51,211 nucleotides of DNA from Candidatus Avimonas merdigallinarum (GCA_904377855.1 CAJFGS010000022.1:1-51211); one strand, 5' to 3'; counted from the stretch's first letter, positions 23,213 to 32,286 are shown. Notes: generated by a model from the sequence alone, not told the origin. Translations and numbers: made by a program.

Positions 23213-25739
23213 TGTTTCTCCTCCTCTTGCTTTCTCCCCAGCATGTCGGCAGGGAGCAGCCTGCCCCCTTCGCAGAGATAGGTTTCCACCCCGCCGGCCG
23301 GCAGCGACGCTTCCCCCGCAAAACCGAGGGCGGGGATGGTGACCGTCACGGTACGGGGCTGGTCGCCGGGGTTGAACAGCCGCAGCAGATATCCCCCGTC
23401 GCTCAGCGGCTGCACGCAGGAAAGCTGCACCGCGGGATCGCTCAGGCATACGCCGGGCTTAGGCGGGGCCGCTTCCCCGCTCGGGAAGAATGAAAGGGCG
23501 TAGGGCGGCATATTGAAGGCCGCAGCCTCCGCGGTCACCCGTTCCATCCGGTCCGCGGCCGGCCCGCATGCAAACCGCAGGCGGAACTCCCTTTCCCCTT
23601 GGTCGCAGCGGGGGGTATAGCGGCTGCGGGGAAGGATATTCATATGATCGTCGGTGGGGTGCGCGGTATACGCCGGGGTGCGCAGGAGGGTTACCCGCAG
23701 GTCGTTCCCCCTGCAGTCGGCGGCATACACCCCGTCGTTCAGGACGGTGCCGGCATGCACCCCGTCCGACAGGGCGGCCCACTGATGGATCGGCTGCTCC
23801 CCTTCCGCCTTATCCAACCGGGCGATGCCGAAAATATCTTCGCCGCTGAAAACCGAGGCTTCCTCCAGCGCGAGGGGGAAAGAGGCCTTCAGAAGCCGGT
23901 CCTTTTCGTTGACCAGCAGCCGGATATGGATGTCCACAAAGCTTCCCTTGCGGGGGATGGTATAGGTAACTACCGCGTCGGACCGGCCGCAGACAAACAC
24001 GGCCTCCACCACCGTGCGCACCTCTCCGTCCTCGACGATGCGCACCGCCGGGATCGGCTGCTCCACGCCGCAGATCCGCTGGGTCTGCGTATCGTCGGCC
24101 AGCACGAAGCGGTCGACCGGATCCTGCACGCGGATGCCGTCCATCCCCCACGGATCGGGGGTATCGGCGAACCATTCCAGCACGCCCGCTTCCCCCGCGA
24201 GCATCTCCTGCCCGGCCACCTTATAGCTGCAAATGCGGCCGGTTGCCGGGGAGATGGCCACTTCCCGCTCGTCGTTTGCAAAGACCAGGTTCTCGGTCCG
24301 GCGGGCGACGGAGGGCTGGTACGGGTGCCCCCGCCAATCCATGGGGCCGTAGGCCATTGCCTGCTTTTCCAGCCGGCAGGTAAAGCGGTTCATGGAAGAC
24401 GGCGCGAGCTTCGCCCGGAAGACCACCCGCTTGCGCCAGTCGAAATTCACATTGCTGCGTTCCTTCTCCATCTGGGAGGGCAGCACGGCGCCGTCCTCCC
24501 CGTACACCCGGGCGACATAGGCAAAGCGGTGGTCCTGGTTCTGATCCGCGAGCATAAACTCGCAGTCAACCTCCGTGACCATCTCATAGGGATGGGGGTT
24601 GAACACCAGGATGGGGATGGTCCCCTCCTCCGCCTTCTTCTGCCCCTGGGAGAGGGCGAAGAATATCCGCGCCCGGGCCTCCGAAAGTTCATGCCGGGCG
24701 TGGGACATCAGCCGCAGTCCCATTTCCTCCACGTCCCGGATCGAGGAGCCGGGGAGCAGATCGTGGAACTGGGCAAAGCACAAATCCCGCGTCGCCCGTT
24801 CGATTGTCTCCCGGGGATAGGCAGCCGCCCCGTTCATCTGTGCGGCCGAGCCGATCGCCTTGCAGAAGGCCAGCTGGTTTTCCAGCCGCCGGTTCTCCTG
24901 CTTTACCCGCACCTGGGAAGAATAGCACCCCTGCATGGAATGGTGCAGGGACCTTGAATATACCGGCAGCGCCGCGGGATTGAGGGTGCGGAAATATTCC
25001 TCCGCGCCGGCGTGCTGCAGCTCGGCCTTCCCTTCGGCCGCCAGCCGGCTGCTCAGCTGCTCAATCGCACGGATATCCACGCGGGAAGGCCCGCCGCCGT
25101 GGTCGCCCACCCCCCCCACAGGATGAGCAGGGTGTCCTTCCTTTCTTTTTCCCCGCGTTCCACCAGGGAGGCGATTTTCTCCGCCGCCTGCCCGAGCGGG
25201 GCGTTGTACCAATGGTTGAAGCGGTGGGTGACGATGGATTCCCCGCCGTATCCTTCCCACAGGAAATCGTCTGAGGGAAGGGTAAGCAGATGCTCCTGAG
25301 GGCGCATAAAAAGGTAGCCGTCGTATCCGCATTTGCGCAGGATCTGTACCAGCCCCCGGCTGTGCCCGAAGCTGTCGACGTTCACCGCCACATGGGGGCG
25401 GATCCCGAATTTTTCCTCAAAATAGGCGTTCCCGTCCTGGATGTGCCCGATAATCGATTCTCCCGAGGGAAGGTTGCAGTCCGGCTGGAGGGTCCAGCCC
25501 CCCATAATCCTCCATTTCCCTTCCTTTACCAGGCGGACGATACGCTGGAACAAGGCCGGCTCGTATTCCTCTATCCAGCGATAGAGGAGGGCTTCGTTAT
25601 GGTTAAAAACAAAGCCGTCAAACTCTTCGCAGAAGTCGGCGGCGCAGCGGAAAGTGGACACGGCGCTGGCTGCCCCCTCTTCCCAGTCCCACTGCCACAT
25701 GGGGTCAATATGCGCGTTGCACAGCAGATAAACTTTCAT
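23209..25739 (-). pseudogene. Glycoside hydrolase family 38 (alpha-mannosidase type), frameshifted in a G8 tract
   Basis: The N-terminal part (ATG 25739) has YLLCNAHIDPMWQWDWEEG with the zinc His/Asp pair and the nucleophile Asp in AVNVDSFGHSRG near residue 121, and reads correctly to DTLLILWGG near residue 207. Sense resumes in another frame at VGDHGGGPSRVDIR, the conserved family motif, and then runs uninterrupted to the stop at 23209 (FAQFHDLLPGSSIRDV with a further zinc His, then the beta-sandwich domains). The break is at eight G on the coding strand (25110-25117); nine or six would restore about 843 aa. Everything else is intact, so this is either a read error or a slippage switch. There is no signal peptide. 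The stop overlaps the GH31 start. Confidence 0.88.
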
Positions 25740-25763
25740 TACTAACCATTCCTTCCAATGGGA

Positions 25764-25804
25764 AGGCCGGCGCACAGAGAAGGGGTTCTTTTGTGCGCCG
25801 GCCT
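25764..25804 (-). promoter_or_regulatory. Strong intercistronic hairpin between the DUF5107 and GH38 genes
   Basis: Perfect 13-bp arms AGGCCGGCGCACA (25764-25776) and TGTGCGCCGGCCT (25792-25804), with an inner AGAA/TTCT pairing. No T-run follows on the minus strand, so RNA stabilisation, processing or partial attenuation inside the operon is more likely than full termination. Confidence 0.55.
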
Positions 25805-25884
25805 GCTCAATGGTATTCTTTATTGTTTCAGCGAGTAGTCGATGCAGGACTGGAAGGCGTCCTTAAGGGAACAAAACGAAGCCG

Positions 25885-28800
25885 TTATTCCGCCTTGAGC
25901 TCCCGCAAAAGCTCCCGCAGCCCGGCATGGCAGGCGTCCAGCGCAAGGCCCTGGCGGATATACCCGCGCGCGGCCTCCTTCTCGCCCTTGCCGAGATGCC
26001 CCAGCGCCGCCATATAGCAGCAGTGCACGGTGTTCTTCTTCTTCAAATCGGCGTCGAATATCAAAAAGTCCGGCAGGGACACGGCGAAATAGTCGATCGC
26101 CACCTCATCCTGCATATGCTGGGAGGCATAATCGATAAACCGGCTGAACCGTTCCTGCGCTTCCCCTTCCCGGCCCAGCTTTTCCAGGGCCATCGCCGCA
26201 TAATACAGCATTTCCGGCGGCTGGTCGTTGTAATACATCGCCGAGGAAAGGTCCCCGCTCCCCCGGAGGGCCAGCTGCCACGCCTTTTCCGCTTCCTCCC
26301 GGGCGCCCTGCTTATCCCGGATGCAGCCCAGCAGATAATAGATATCGTTGTCCGTCGCACCAATCAGTTTCCCTTCGCCGAGGTTGTGCGGATAGGAAAG
26401 CGCCTGCTCCAGCAGGGCGGCCGCTTTGTCCGGATGACTGCCCATCGCATCCTTCGCCATATAGATGAGCGCCTTCCGGTACTGCGCCGGGATCTTGCCT
26501 TCGCCGCCTTCCCACGGGTGGAAGCTGTGGTTCATGATGCAGGCATAGGCCGTCTTATACTGGCCTTCCAGGTTCAAAAGGGTGATGTACTCCGTATACA
26601 GGTCGTCCCGCTCCTCCAGCAGTTCCGGGTGGGCCTGCATCTTGGCCAGACGCTTCTCCCCCGGCCAGTTGAGGGCCTTGTACAGCTGATCCCGCTCAAA
26701 AAACACCCGGGCGTCCGTCGGATCCATCGAGAAGGCCTTCTCCATCGATTCCAGCGCCTTTTCCTCATCCCGGCGCTTGTTGTAGTAGGCAAGGGAGAGG
26801 TTCCGGTGGACGGTGGGGAGAGGAAGGAGCCAGGCGCAGCTTTCCCAAAGTTCCACTGCTTCCTGCCACCTCCCCTTGTCGTACAGGAGGTTGCCGAGGT
26901 AATAGGCCGCATACAGCCCGCCGTCCTCCGCAGCCTGCCGCAGCACTTCCATATCCTCCAGGCGGTTGGGGAAGCAGTACAGGGAGGAACTGTTCTCCGC
27001 CTTTTCCAGTTCCCCCTTATCCCCGGTATAGTGATACAGGTAGTAGTGGAGCATCGGCTCATTATCGTTTTCGGCCAGCTGCAGCGCCTGCGCCGCTTCG
27101 CCGTACAGCCCGGCGGCGCGGTAGTTCAGCGAGAGCTCCACGTAATTGTGGTTGTCCCCCCGCATCACCGCCTTCAGCTGCGCGAGATCCTCCCCGCTGC
27201 CCGTCAGCCGGTAAAGTTCGTACCGGCAGCCATGATCCAGCGGATCGAGCCGCACGCTCTCTCCGGCAAAGGAAGCCGCCTCCTCCGTCCGGCCGGCGAG
27301 CCGGAGCAGGGTGGTCTTCAGGTTGCGCGCTTTCCGGTTATGCAGCCCGCGGACCAGCGAATTTTCCACATAGCCGAGCGCCTGCTCCCACTCCCCTTTC
27401 GCCGCCGCAAGGCAGGCCAGCTGGTAAAACGCCTTATCCTGCATGTTCCCGTCCCAGACCGCCTTATAGAACGCGTCGAAGGCTTCGTCCGCCCTGCCCT
27501 GCGCCTTCAGGGACAGGCCCAGGTTGTAATACGGCTCGCAGTCATAGGGGTTGGGGTTTTTCCAGGTCGAACTCCGGATTGCTTCCCGGAAGCAGGCCTC
27601 GCTCGACGCATAGCAGCCCCGTGCATACAGGTATTTCCCGTAGCCGTTGTTCAGCCGGATATCGGACGGATCCCGGCGCAGCCCCTCCAGGTAATACGGC
27701 TCGGGAGAATAGGTGGCGTGGCGGTACTGCTCCAGATGCACCGCCGCCAGGAACAGCTTTTCGGTGGTTTCCAGTTCCTCGGGCGGGGGAAGGGCCTCCG
27801 CCGGGGAAGGGACCGGCTCCTTGTTATCCTCGGCGGGGGTGCAGCACAGGAGTTCCTTTTCCCCCTGGCGCACGCGGAAAACGAGAGGCTGCCCGGGCTG
27901 TACCTGCACGTCCGCCGCCTTTTGGAAAACCCCGGCGGGCGGCAGATCCACCGTTTCGGAAAACACCGGTTCCCCCTGATACAGGAGTTCCGCCGTTACC
28001 CCCTCCAGGCGCACCGGCGCGTAGAGGGTGCAGACGATCCCCTCCGCCCCGCTTTCCATATTGAGAACCGCCTGGGTGGAAGCGTTCTTGACCGCCCCCA
28101 CCTGTTTGTAGGGCATAAAATACTGCACAAACGCCTTTTCCTCATAGGGCTTGAGGAAGGTGAAATCCGGCTGGTTGTCGGTAAACACGCCGGTCATCAG
28201 TTCAATGTACGGGCCGTTTTCGTCCGTCAGGTTGCGGTCCCAGGCCCGGCCGAAGTCCCCGTTTCCCCAGGTCCACTGCTTTTTGCCGGGGGAGATGTGG
28301 TGATCCGCCACGTGCAGGAGCCCCGCGTCTTTGGAATAGTCGTAATTCCCGATAAAATCATAATCCGAGTGGTACGCCATATAGGAGGTGGGGACCGGGA
28401 GGTTTTTATACCGGGAAATATCCACCCCTTTGCTGTAATCAACCTTGTAATACGTGCCGGTGGCAATCGGGAAGGTGGACACGGCGCGCTTGCCGTGATC
28501 CATCACCGCATGGACGTCCGGCGGGAAAATCGACTGGGTGAAATCGTTCACCGCAACCGCCGGGTTCGCCCACCACAGGAAGGTCTGCGGCCTGTCGGTG
28601 GGGTTGTACACCTGCCCCCGGATTTCCAGATACGCCCTGTCCGGATAGAGGGTGAAGCCGGCCATCCCTTTGGTGTGGAACATTTTCTCCGTTTCCCCCA
28701 CCCATACCGTCACCGAGCCGTCCGCCTTTTCCTCGATGGTGTAATCCACCGGGTCAAAGGTGGAGGGGCGGTGATGCTGGGGCCAGTTGAATTCGATCCC

Positions 28801-29139
28801 CCCGCTTATCCACGGCCCTGCCAGGCCGACCAGCGCGGGCTTTATCACTTCGTTGTAATATACCGCGTCGTACCCGTTGGTCTTGTCGTACAGGCGCTGG
28901 ATCCGCCCCCCGATTTCGGGCAGGATCATCACAAGGAGATAGTCGTTTTCCAAAAAAATTGCGTCGTATTCCCTGTCCGTCTTCACATCCGCGACGCCTT
29001 CGCAGACCGGGTGGGGATAGACCCTCCCGCTGGAACCCTGGTAGACGCGCTTTTCCAGGAACATGGGGTTCTTGTCATACTCCCGGATCTCGTAGGTAGG
29101 GATGACGACCTTTTCATGCCGTAAAGATACCTTTTCCAT
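25885..29139 (-). CDS. DUF5107 domain protein with long TPR tail
   Basis: It is 1084 aa with no signal peptide. Residues 1 to about 330 form a mutarotase-like beta-sandwich DUF5107 domain: LPEIGGRIQRLYDKTNGYDAVYYN, GGIEFNWPQHHRPSTFDPVDY, FLWWANPAVAVNDFTQSIFPPD, KKQWTWGNGDFGRAWDRNLTDENG. From about 420 on there are tetratricopeptide repeats (NPYDCEPYYNLGLSLKAQGR, AFYQLACLAAAKGEWEQALGYVENSL). The domain is common beside glycosidases in gut bacteria and probably binds or cleaves glycans, but no activity can be read from sequence. ATG 29139 has GGAGG 7 bases upstream; the frame stays open far upstream only by chance across the divergent regulator. It is first in the glycosidase operon. Confidence 0.85.
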   Translation of the reverse strand: MEKVSLRHEKVVIPTYEIREYDKNPMFLEKRVYQGSSGRVYPHPVCEGVADVKTDREYDAIFLENDYLLVMILPEIGGRIQRLYDKTNGYDAVYYNEVIKPALVGLAGPWISGGIEFNWPQHHRPSTFDPVDYTIEEKADGSVTVWVGETEKMFHTKGMAGFTLYPDRAYLEIRGQVYNPTDRPQTFLWWANPAVAVNDFTQSIFPPDVHAVMDHGKRAVSTFPIATGTYYKVDYSKGVDISRYKNLPVPTSYMAYHSDYDFIGNYDYSKDAGLLHVADHHISPGKKQWTWGNGDFGRAWDRNLTDENGPYIELMTGVFTDNQPDFTFLKPYEEKAFVQYFMPYKQVGAVKNASTQAVLNMESGAEGIVCTLYAPVRLEGVTAELLYQGEPVFSETVDLPPAGVFQKAADVQVQPGQPLVFRVRQGEKELLCCTPAEDNKEPVPSPAEALPPPEELETTEKLFLAAVHLEQYRHATYSPEPYYLEGLRRDPSDIRLNNGYGKYLYARGCYASSEACFREAIRSSTWKNPNPYDCEPYYNLGLSLKAQGRADEAFDAFYKAVWDGNMQDKAFYQLACLAAAKGEWEQALGYVENSLVRGLHNRKARNLKTTLLRLAGRTEEAASFAGESVRLDPLDHGCRYELYRLTGSGEDLAQLKAVMRGDNHNYVELSLNYRAAGLYGEAAQALQLAENDNEPMLHYYLYHYTGDKGELEKAENSSSLYCFPNRLEDMEVLRQAAEDGGLYAAYYLGNLLYDKGRWQEAVELWESCAWLLPLPTVHRNLSLAYYNKRRDEEKALESMEKAFSMDPTDARVFFERDQLYKALNWPGEKRLAKMQAHPELLEERDDLYTEYITLLNLEGQYKTAYACIMNHSFHPWEGGEGKIPAQYRKALIYMAKDAMGSHPDKAAALLEQALSYPHNLGEGKLIGATDNDIYYLLGCIRDKQGAREEAEKAWQLALRGSGDLSSAMYYNDQPPEMLYYAAMALEKLGREGEAQERFSRFIDYASQHMQDEVAIDYFAVSLPDFLIFDADLKKKNTVHCCYMAALGHLGKGEKEAARGYIRQGLALDACHAGLRELLRELKAE

Positions 29140-29181
29140 TCCGCAGCCTCCGTTCTGTTTTACGGCCGTTTGCCTACCCTG

Positions 29182-29187
29182 AGTATA
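29182..29187 (-). promoter_or_regulatory. -10 element of the glycosidase operon
   Basis: Minus strand TATACT (29182-29187). The -35 position (about 29205-29210) reads GTGCTT, a poor match, which suggests activator dependence. The direct repeats at 29217-29244 sit right behind it. Confidence 0.55.
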
Positions 29188-29216
29188 AAACCTCCCGTCC
29201 AAAAAAGCACTGGTTT

Positions 29217-29244
29217 TTATTGCGATAAAATAGGAAATTATTGC
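29217..29244. promoter_or_regulatory. Direct TTATTGC repeats, candidate AraC-regulator sites
   Basis: TTATTGC at 29217-29223 and again at 29238-29244, 21 bases apart (two helical turns), in an AT-rich patch between divergent promoters. The right copy overlaps the regulator's own -35 and the left copy is close to the -35 of the weak glycosidase promoter. Confidence 0.55.
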
Positions 29245-29269
29245 TTTTTGCACAAATCGGGTGTATGCT
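29241..29269 (+). promoter_or_regulatory. Promoter of the AraC-family regulator
   Basis: TTGCTT (29241-29246), 17-base spacer, TATGCT (29264-29269). TTGCAC (29248) with AATTAT at 18 bases is an alternative. Confidence 0.5.
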
Positions 29270-29307
29270 GGAATTATGCCAAACGGGCGCAGACAAGGAG
29301 GAAGCCT

Positions 29308-30165
29308 ATGCGCAAATACAGCGAGCGGATTGCCGACGATTCGGTCTGGATCACGGCGACCCCCACGCCGGTGGCCCTCACCCTCCCCTTTTACATCACC
29401 GAAGCCGGCCATTTCTGGGCCGAGGACGGCTATGCGGTCAAGCGGGAAATGCACGACAGTTTCCTTTTCCTTTACGCCATGTCCGGCGAGGGGGAGGTCC
29501 AGACGGGGGACGCCCGGTTCCCGCTCCGGCCGGGCCAGGCCGCCGTCATCGACTGCCGCGCCCCTCACCAGTACCGGTGTACGGCGGAGCCGTGGGAATT
29601 TTCCTGGATCCACTTCAAGGGGGCCGGCGCGCAGCCGCTGTTCGACATCCTCTATCCGGGCGAGGTGGGCGCAATCCCCCTGCAGTCCCCTCCGGCGTTT
29701 GAATCCGCCCTGGCCGAGCTGCTGGACAAAAGCCGCGGGAACGACATCGCCAGCGGCGTGGAAGCGTCCGCCGGGATGCACCGGCTGTTCAGCACCCTGC
29801 TGAAATCCGCCCTGGCCGGGGAGCAGCCCGGGCAGACCGCCGCGCACGCAAAGGAAATCGGGGCGGCGGTGGATTTTATCCGGGAGAATTATGCCTCCCC
29901 GATTTCGGTGGACGATATCCTCCGGGGCATCCCCCTTTCCAAGTACCATTTCATCCGGGTGTTCCGGCGGGTGATGGGGGTAACGCCGTACAGCTATCTG
30001 ACCAATTACCGCATCACGGCATCCAAAGCGCTCCTGCGGACGACCGATCAGCCGGTATCCGAAATCGCCGCCGCCTGCGGCTTTCTGGATACCAGCAATT
30101 TTATCGCCCAGTTCAAGCGGCATACGGGGCAGACCCCCACCGAGTACAAGCGGGATTTTTCCTGA
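29308..30165 (+). CDS. AraC-family transcriptional regulator
   Basis: It is 285 aa. The N-terminal cupin-type ligand domain includes LFLYAMSGEGEVQTGDARFPLRPGQ and HQYRCTAEPWEFSWIHFKG. The C-terminal double helix-turn-helix (about 185-285) has SVDDILRGIPLSKYHFIRVFRRVMGVTPYSYLTNYR and SEIAAACGFLDTSNFIAQFKRHTGQTPTEYKRDF, the full AraC signature. AAGGAGG precedes ATG 29308 at 6 bases; longer in-frame starts lie in the promoter region. Its divergent position from the DUF5107-GH38-GH31-URO-D operon marks it as the local activator, probably sensing a released sugar. Confidence 0.93.
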   Translation: MRKYSERIADDSVWITATPTPVALTLPFYITEAGHFWAEDGYAVKREMHDSFLFLYAMSGEGEVQTGDARFPLRPGQAAVIDCRAPHQYRCTAEPWEFSWIHFKGAGAQPLFDILYPGEVGAIPLQSPPAFESALAELLDKSRGNDIASGVEASAGMHRLFSTLLKSALAGEQPGQTAAHAKEIGAAVDFIRENYASPISVDDILRGIPLSKYHFIRVFRRVMGVTPYSYLTNYRITASKALLRTTDQPVSEIAAACGFLDTSNFIAQFKRHTGQTPTEYKRDFS

Positions 30166-30272
30166 CGGCTGCCAAGCCGCCGCTCGCCCTCCGGATTGGC
30201 CGCAGGCCCCGGGGCGCCTGTCCGGGCCCGGCAGCGCGGCCGGCTTTGCCGGGCGTCCGGAAACGCCGCATG

Positions 30273-30310
30273 ATAAAACGCCCGGCAGCTGAAAAATCAG
30301 CCGCCGGGCG
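30273..30310 (-). terminator. Terminator of the zinc-ribbon gene
   Basis: CGCCCGGC-A-GCTGA (30279-30292) pairs with TCAGC-C-GCCGGGCG (30297-30310) with one mismatch; GTTTTATC follows on the minus strand. It may also end the convergent AraC transcript. Confidence 0.65.
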
Positions 30311-30420
30311 ACGTTCTGCCGGCAGCGCCCTCCGTCCCCTTCCGGGCGGAAGGCGCTGCCTTTCCGCTCTCTATTCTGTTTCGAGAGGCTTTGGCCGGGC
30401 AGGGCGTCCGTCCGCAAGGC

Positions 30421-31245
30421 TCACGCCGATTCGCCCGCGCCCTTGAGCGCTTGGTAGGCCTCGAGCCCGTTGTCAATGATATACGGGTCCCTGGTCACCC
30501 CCCAATTGGAAAAGAACAGCCAATAGCTGTCCCCGTCCAGTTTCCACTGGCCGTCCGTTTTCACCATCTGCGCGCTCCAGCGGACGACGGCGTCTTCGTC
30601 CCAGACCAGTTCCCCGCCGTCGTCCTGCTTCACCATCCCTTCAAAGTAAACCAGCGCGAATTGGTGATGTTCCCCTTCCAGCACATCCACCACCCGCAGC
30701 TCCGTCCGGCTTTTGGCCGTCATCCAGCTGGGGGTGCCCAGCGCAGCGCGCTCCTCCTCCGGCAGGTCGATGAGGTCGCAGAACAGCTGGAAATCCTGGG
30801 TGTTGATGGCGTGCTCCACCCCGTCGAGTACCCTCTCCGGGGAGGAGGTATACCCGGTGTCGCGGTAAAACAAGGCCCAGGCCGCCGCTCCCGCCGCCAA
30901 TACCGCCAGCACCACTGCGCACAGGATCGCCCAACGCCAGAGCGGGCGGCGGGAAATGCGGCCTTCCCCTTCCGGGGCGGCTTCCGCCTCCTGTGCTTCC
31001 GGCCCCCCGTCCGGCGGCAGGACGGGCTGAGGCCCTTCGGCCCGCAGCGGGAAGCCCGCCGGTTCCGTGGAGGGAATCGGGCGGAACACCGTCCGCCCCG
31101 TCTCCGCCTGCCCGGCTTCCCTCAGCCGCCGTTCGATCTGTTCCTTCCGGCTCCGGCTGTCCGCCTTGAGCGGCATGCCGCAGCCGGTGCAGAAAGGCGC
31201 ATCCTCCTCATTCAGCGCCCCGCAGGAGGGGCAGAGATATTTCAC
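30421..31245 (-). CDS. Zinc-ribbon membrane protein of unknown function
   Basis: It is 274 aa from GTG 31245. The N-terminal double-CxxC zinc ribbon YLCPSCGALNEEDAPFCTGCGMPL is followed by a Pro/Glu-rich linker, one membrane segment (about 105-128, WAILCAVVLAVLAAGAAAWALF) and an extracellular domain with WKLDGDSYWLFF, typical of NTF2/DUF4878-like folds. I chose GTG because AGGAAAGGAAG lies 6 bases upstream and this family begins MKYCPNCG-like; the in-frame ATG 31266 has no clear ribosome site. The ribbon is cytoplasmic and the rest outside. Function unknown. Confidence 0.8.
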   Translation of the reverse strand: MKYLCPSCGALNEEDAPFCTGCGMPLKADSRSRKEQIERRLREAGQAETGRTVFRPIPSTEPAGFPLRAEGPQPVLPPDGGPEAQEAEAAPEGEGRISRRPLWRWAILCAVVLAVLAAGAAAWALFYRDTGYTSSPERVLDGVEHAINTQDFQLFCDLIDLPEEERAALGTPSWMTAKSRTELRVVDVLEGEHHQFALVYFEGMVKQDDGGELVWDEDAVVRWSAQMVKTDGQWKLDGDSYWLFFSNWGVTRDPYIIDNGLEAYQALKGAGESA

Positions 31246-31278
31246 CGCACTCTTCCTTTCCTCCATGAATTTCTTTAT

Positions 31279-32079
31279 TCAACGCTGCTTGCCCTGCAGA
31301 ATCACCAGGGGAATATGGGGCGGGTTCCCCAGGCGGGGCGGCATCCAGCCGCTCCGCAGGCCGCGGCTGACCACCATCCGGGTCTTCCCCAGGGAATACA
31401 GGCCGCTGGTATACCGGGGGAAGAGCCCCTCGCCCGGGGAGTACAGCCCCTGGCTTCCCAAGCGGAACTGCCCGCCGTGGGCGTGCCCGCAAAGCACCAG
31501 ATCGTACCCCTGCTGCGCATACGCGGGGAAGTTTTCCGGGTAATGCGAAAGCGCCAGCCGGCATCCGCCCTTCGGGGACGCCGCCGGCTCCCCCCTGGTG
31601 AGCCCGCCCAGCCAGAGGGAATCCCCCCGGCGGGAAAACCGGACCCAGCGGTCGTCCAGGACCTGCACCCCGGCGCGCCCCAGGATATCGGCCCATTCCC
31701 GGAACAGCCCCGTGCGGAACTCGTGATTCCCGGCCACGGCATAGCAGGGGGCGATCGCCGCCAGGCGGCGGCCGGCATCCGCCAGTTCCGCCGGCCGGAA
31801 ATTGTCCGCCCTGTCTACCAGGTCGCCGGTGAGCACAATCATCCCCGGCCTGAGCCGGCGCACCATCCCGGCCAGTTCCGGCACGGAACGGGCGCAGCGG
31901 GGCAGGTGCAGGTCGGACAGGTGGACGATCCGCAGCCCCTCCATCCCCTTGGGCAGCCGGGGAACCAATACGGGGATTTCCTGGATTTCCACCCCCAGGT
32001 TTTCCCTGACAAAGCAGGCGGCCGCCAAAACCGCCGCCGCAGAGCATGCAAACCGGAACATCGTCTTTTTCTCTTTCAT
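31279..32079 (-). CDS. Membrane-anchored metallophosphoesterase (YkuE-like)
   Basis: It is 266 aa. An N-terminal hydrophobic segment (about 7-22) is followed by the calcineurin-like signature in order: VHLSDLHLPR, LTGDLVDRADNF, AVAGNHEFR, LSHYPE and GHAHGGQFRLG, providing the two-metal site. Relatives act on UDP-2,3-diacylglucosamine-like or phospholipid substrates, but here the substrate is unknown. ATG 32079 (MKEKKTMFRF) follows AAGGG; the upstream open extension is not conserved-looking. The next gene (zinc ribbon) starts 33 bases downstream, so the two are likely co-transcribed. Confidence 0.88.
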   Translation of the reverse strand: MKEKKTMFRFACSAAAVLAAACFVRENLGVEIQEIPVLVPRLPKGMEGLRIVHLSDLHLPRCARSVPELAGMVRRLRPGMIVLTGDLVDRADNFRPAELADAGRRLAAIAPCYAVAGNHEFRTGLFREWADILGRAGVQVLDDRWVRFSRRGDSLWLGGLTRGEPAASPKGGCRLALSHYPENFPAYAQQGYDLVLCGHAHGGQFRLGSQGLYSPGEGLFPRYTSGLYSLGKTRMVVSRGLRSGWMPPRLGNPPHIPLVILQGKQR

Positions 32080-32233
32080 TGGACCCTTGAACTCCCTTGA
32101 AAACGGCAGCAGCCCGGGGTTCTGCCGGCAAGCGTAAAGAGCGGGAAGCATCGTCCGGCAACAGGCCGCCCCGCCTTGCCGCGCCGTCCGTCCCCGGAAC
32201 CGGCCGGCAGCCACGGCAGAGCCGTCAAACAAC

Positions 32234-32276
32234 AGAATCCGCCGCAGGGGGATAAACCAACCGCTGCGGCGGATTC
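32234..32276 (-). terminator. Terminator of tsaE-tsaB-upp
   Basis: Perfect 13-bp arms GAATCCGCCGCAG (32235-32247) and CTGCGGCGGATTC (32264-32276); minus-strand tail TGTTGTTTG. It lies 10 bases after the upp stop. Confidence 0.75.
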
Positions 32277-32286
32277 CTTTCCGCCC

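Noticed and set aside
25927-29124. 1065-codon open frame on the plus strand opposite the DUF5107-TPR gene
   Set aside because: Shadow frame created by third-position GC bias; composition (Val/Arg/His/Gln-rich) is not protein-like and there is no ribosome site.
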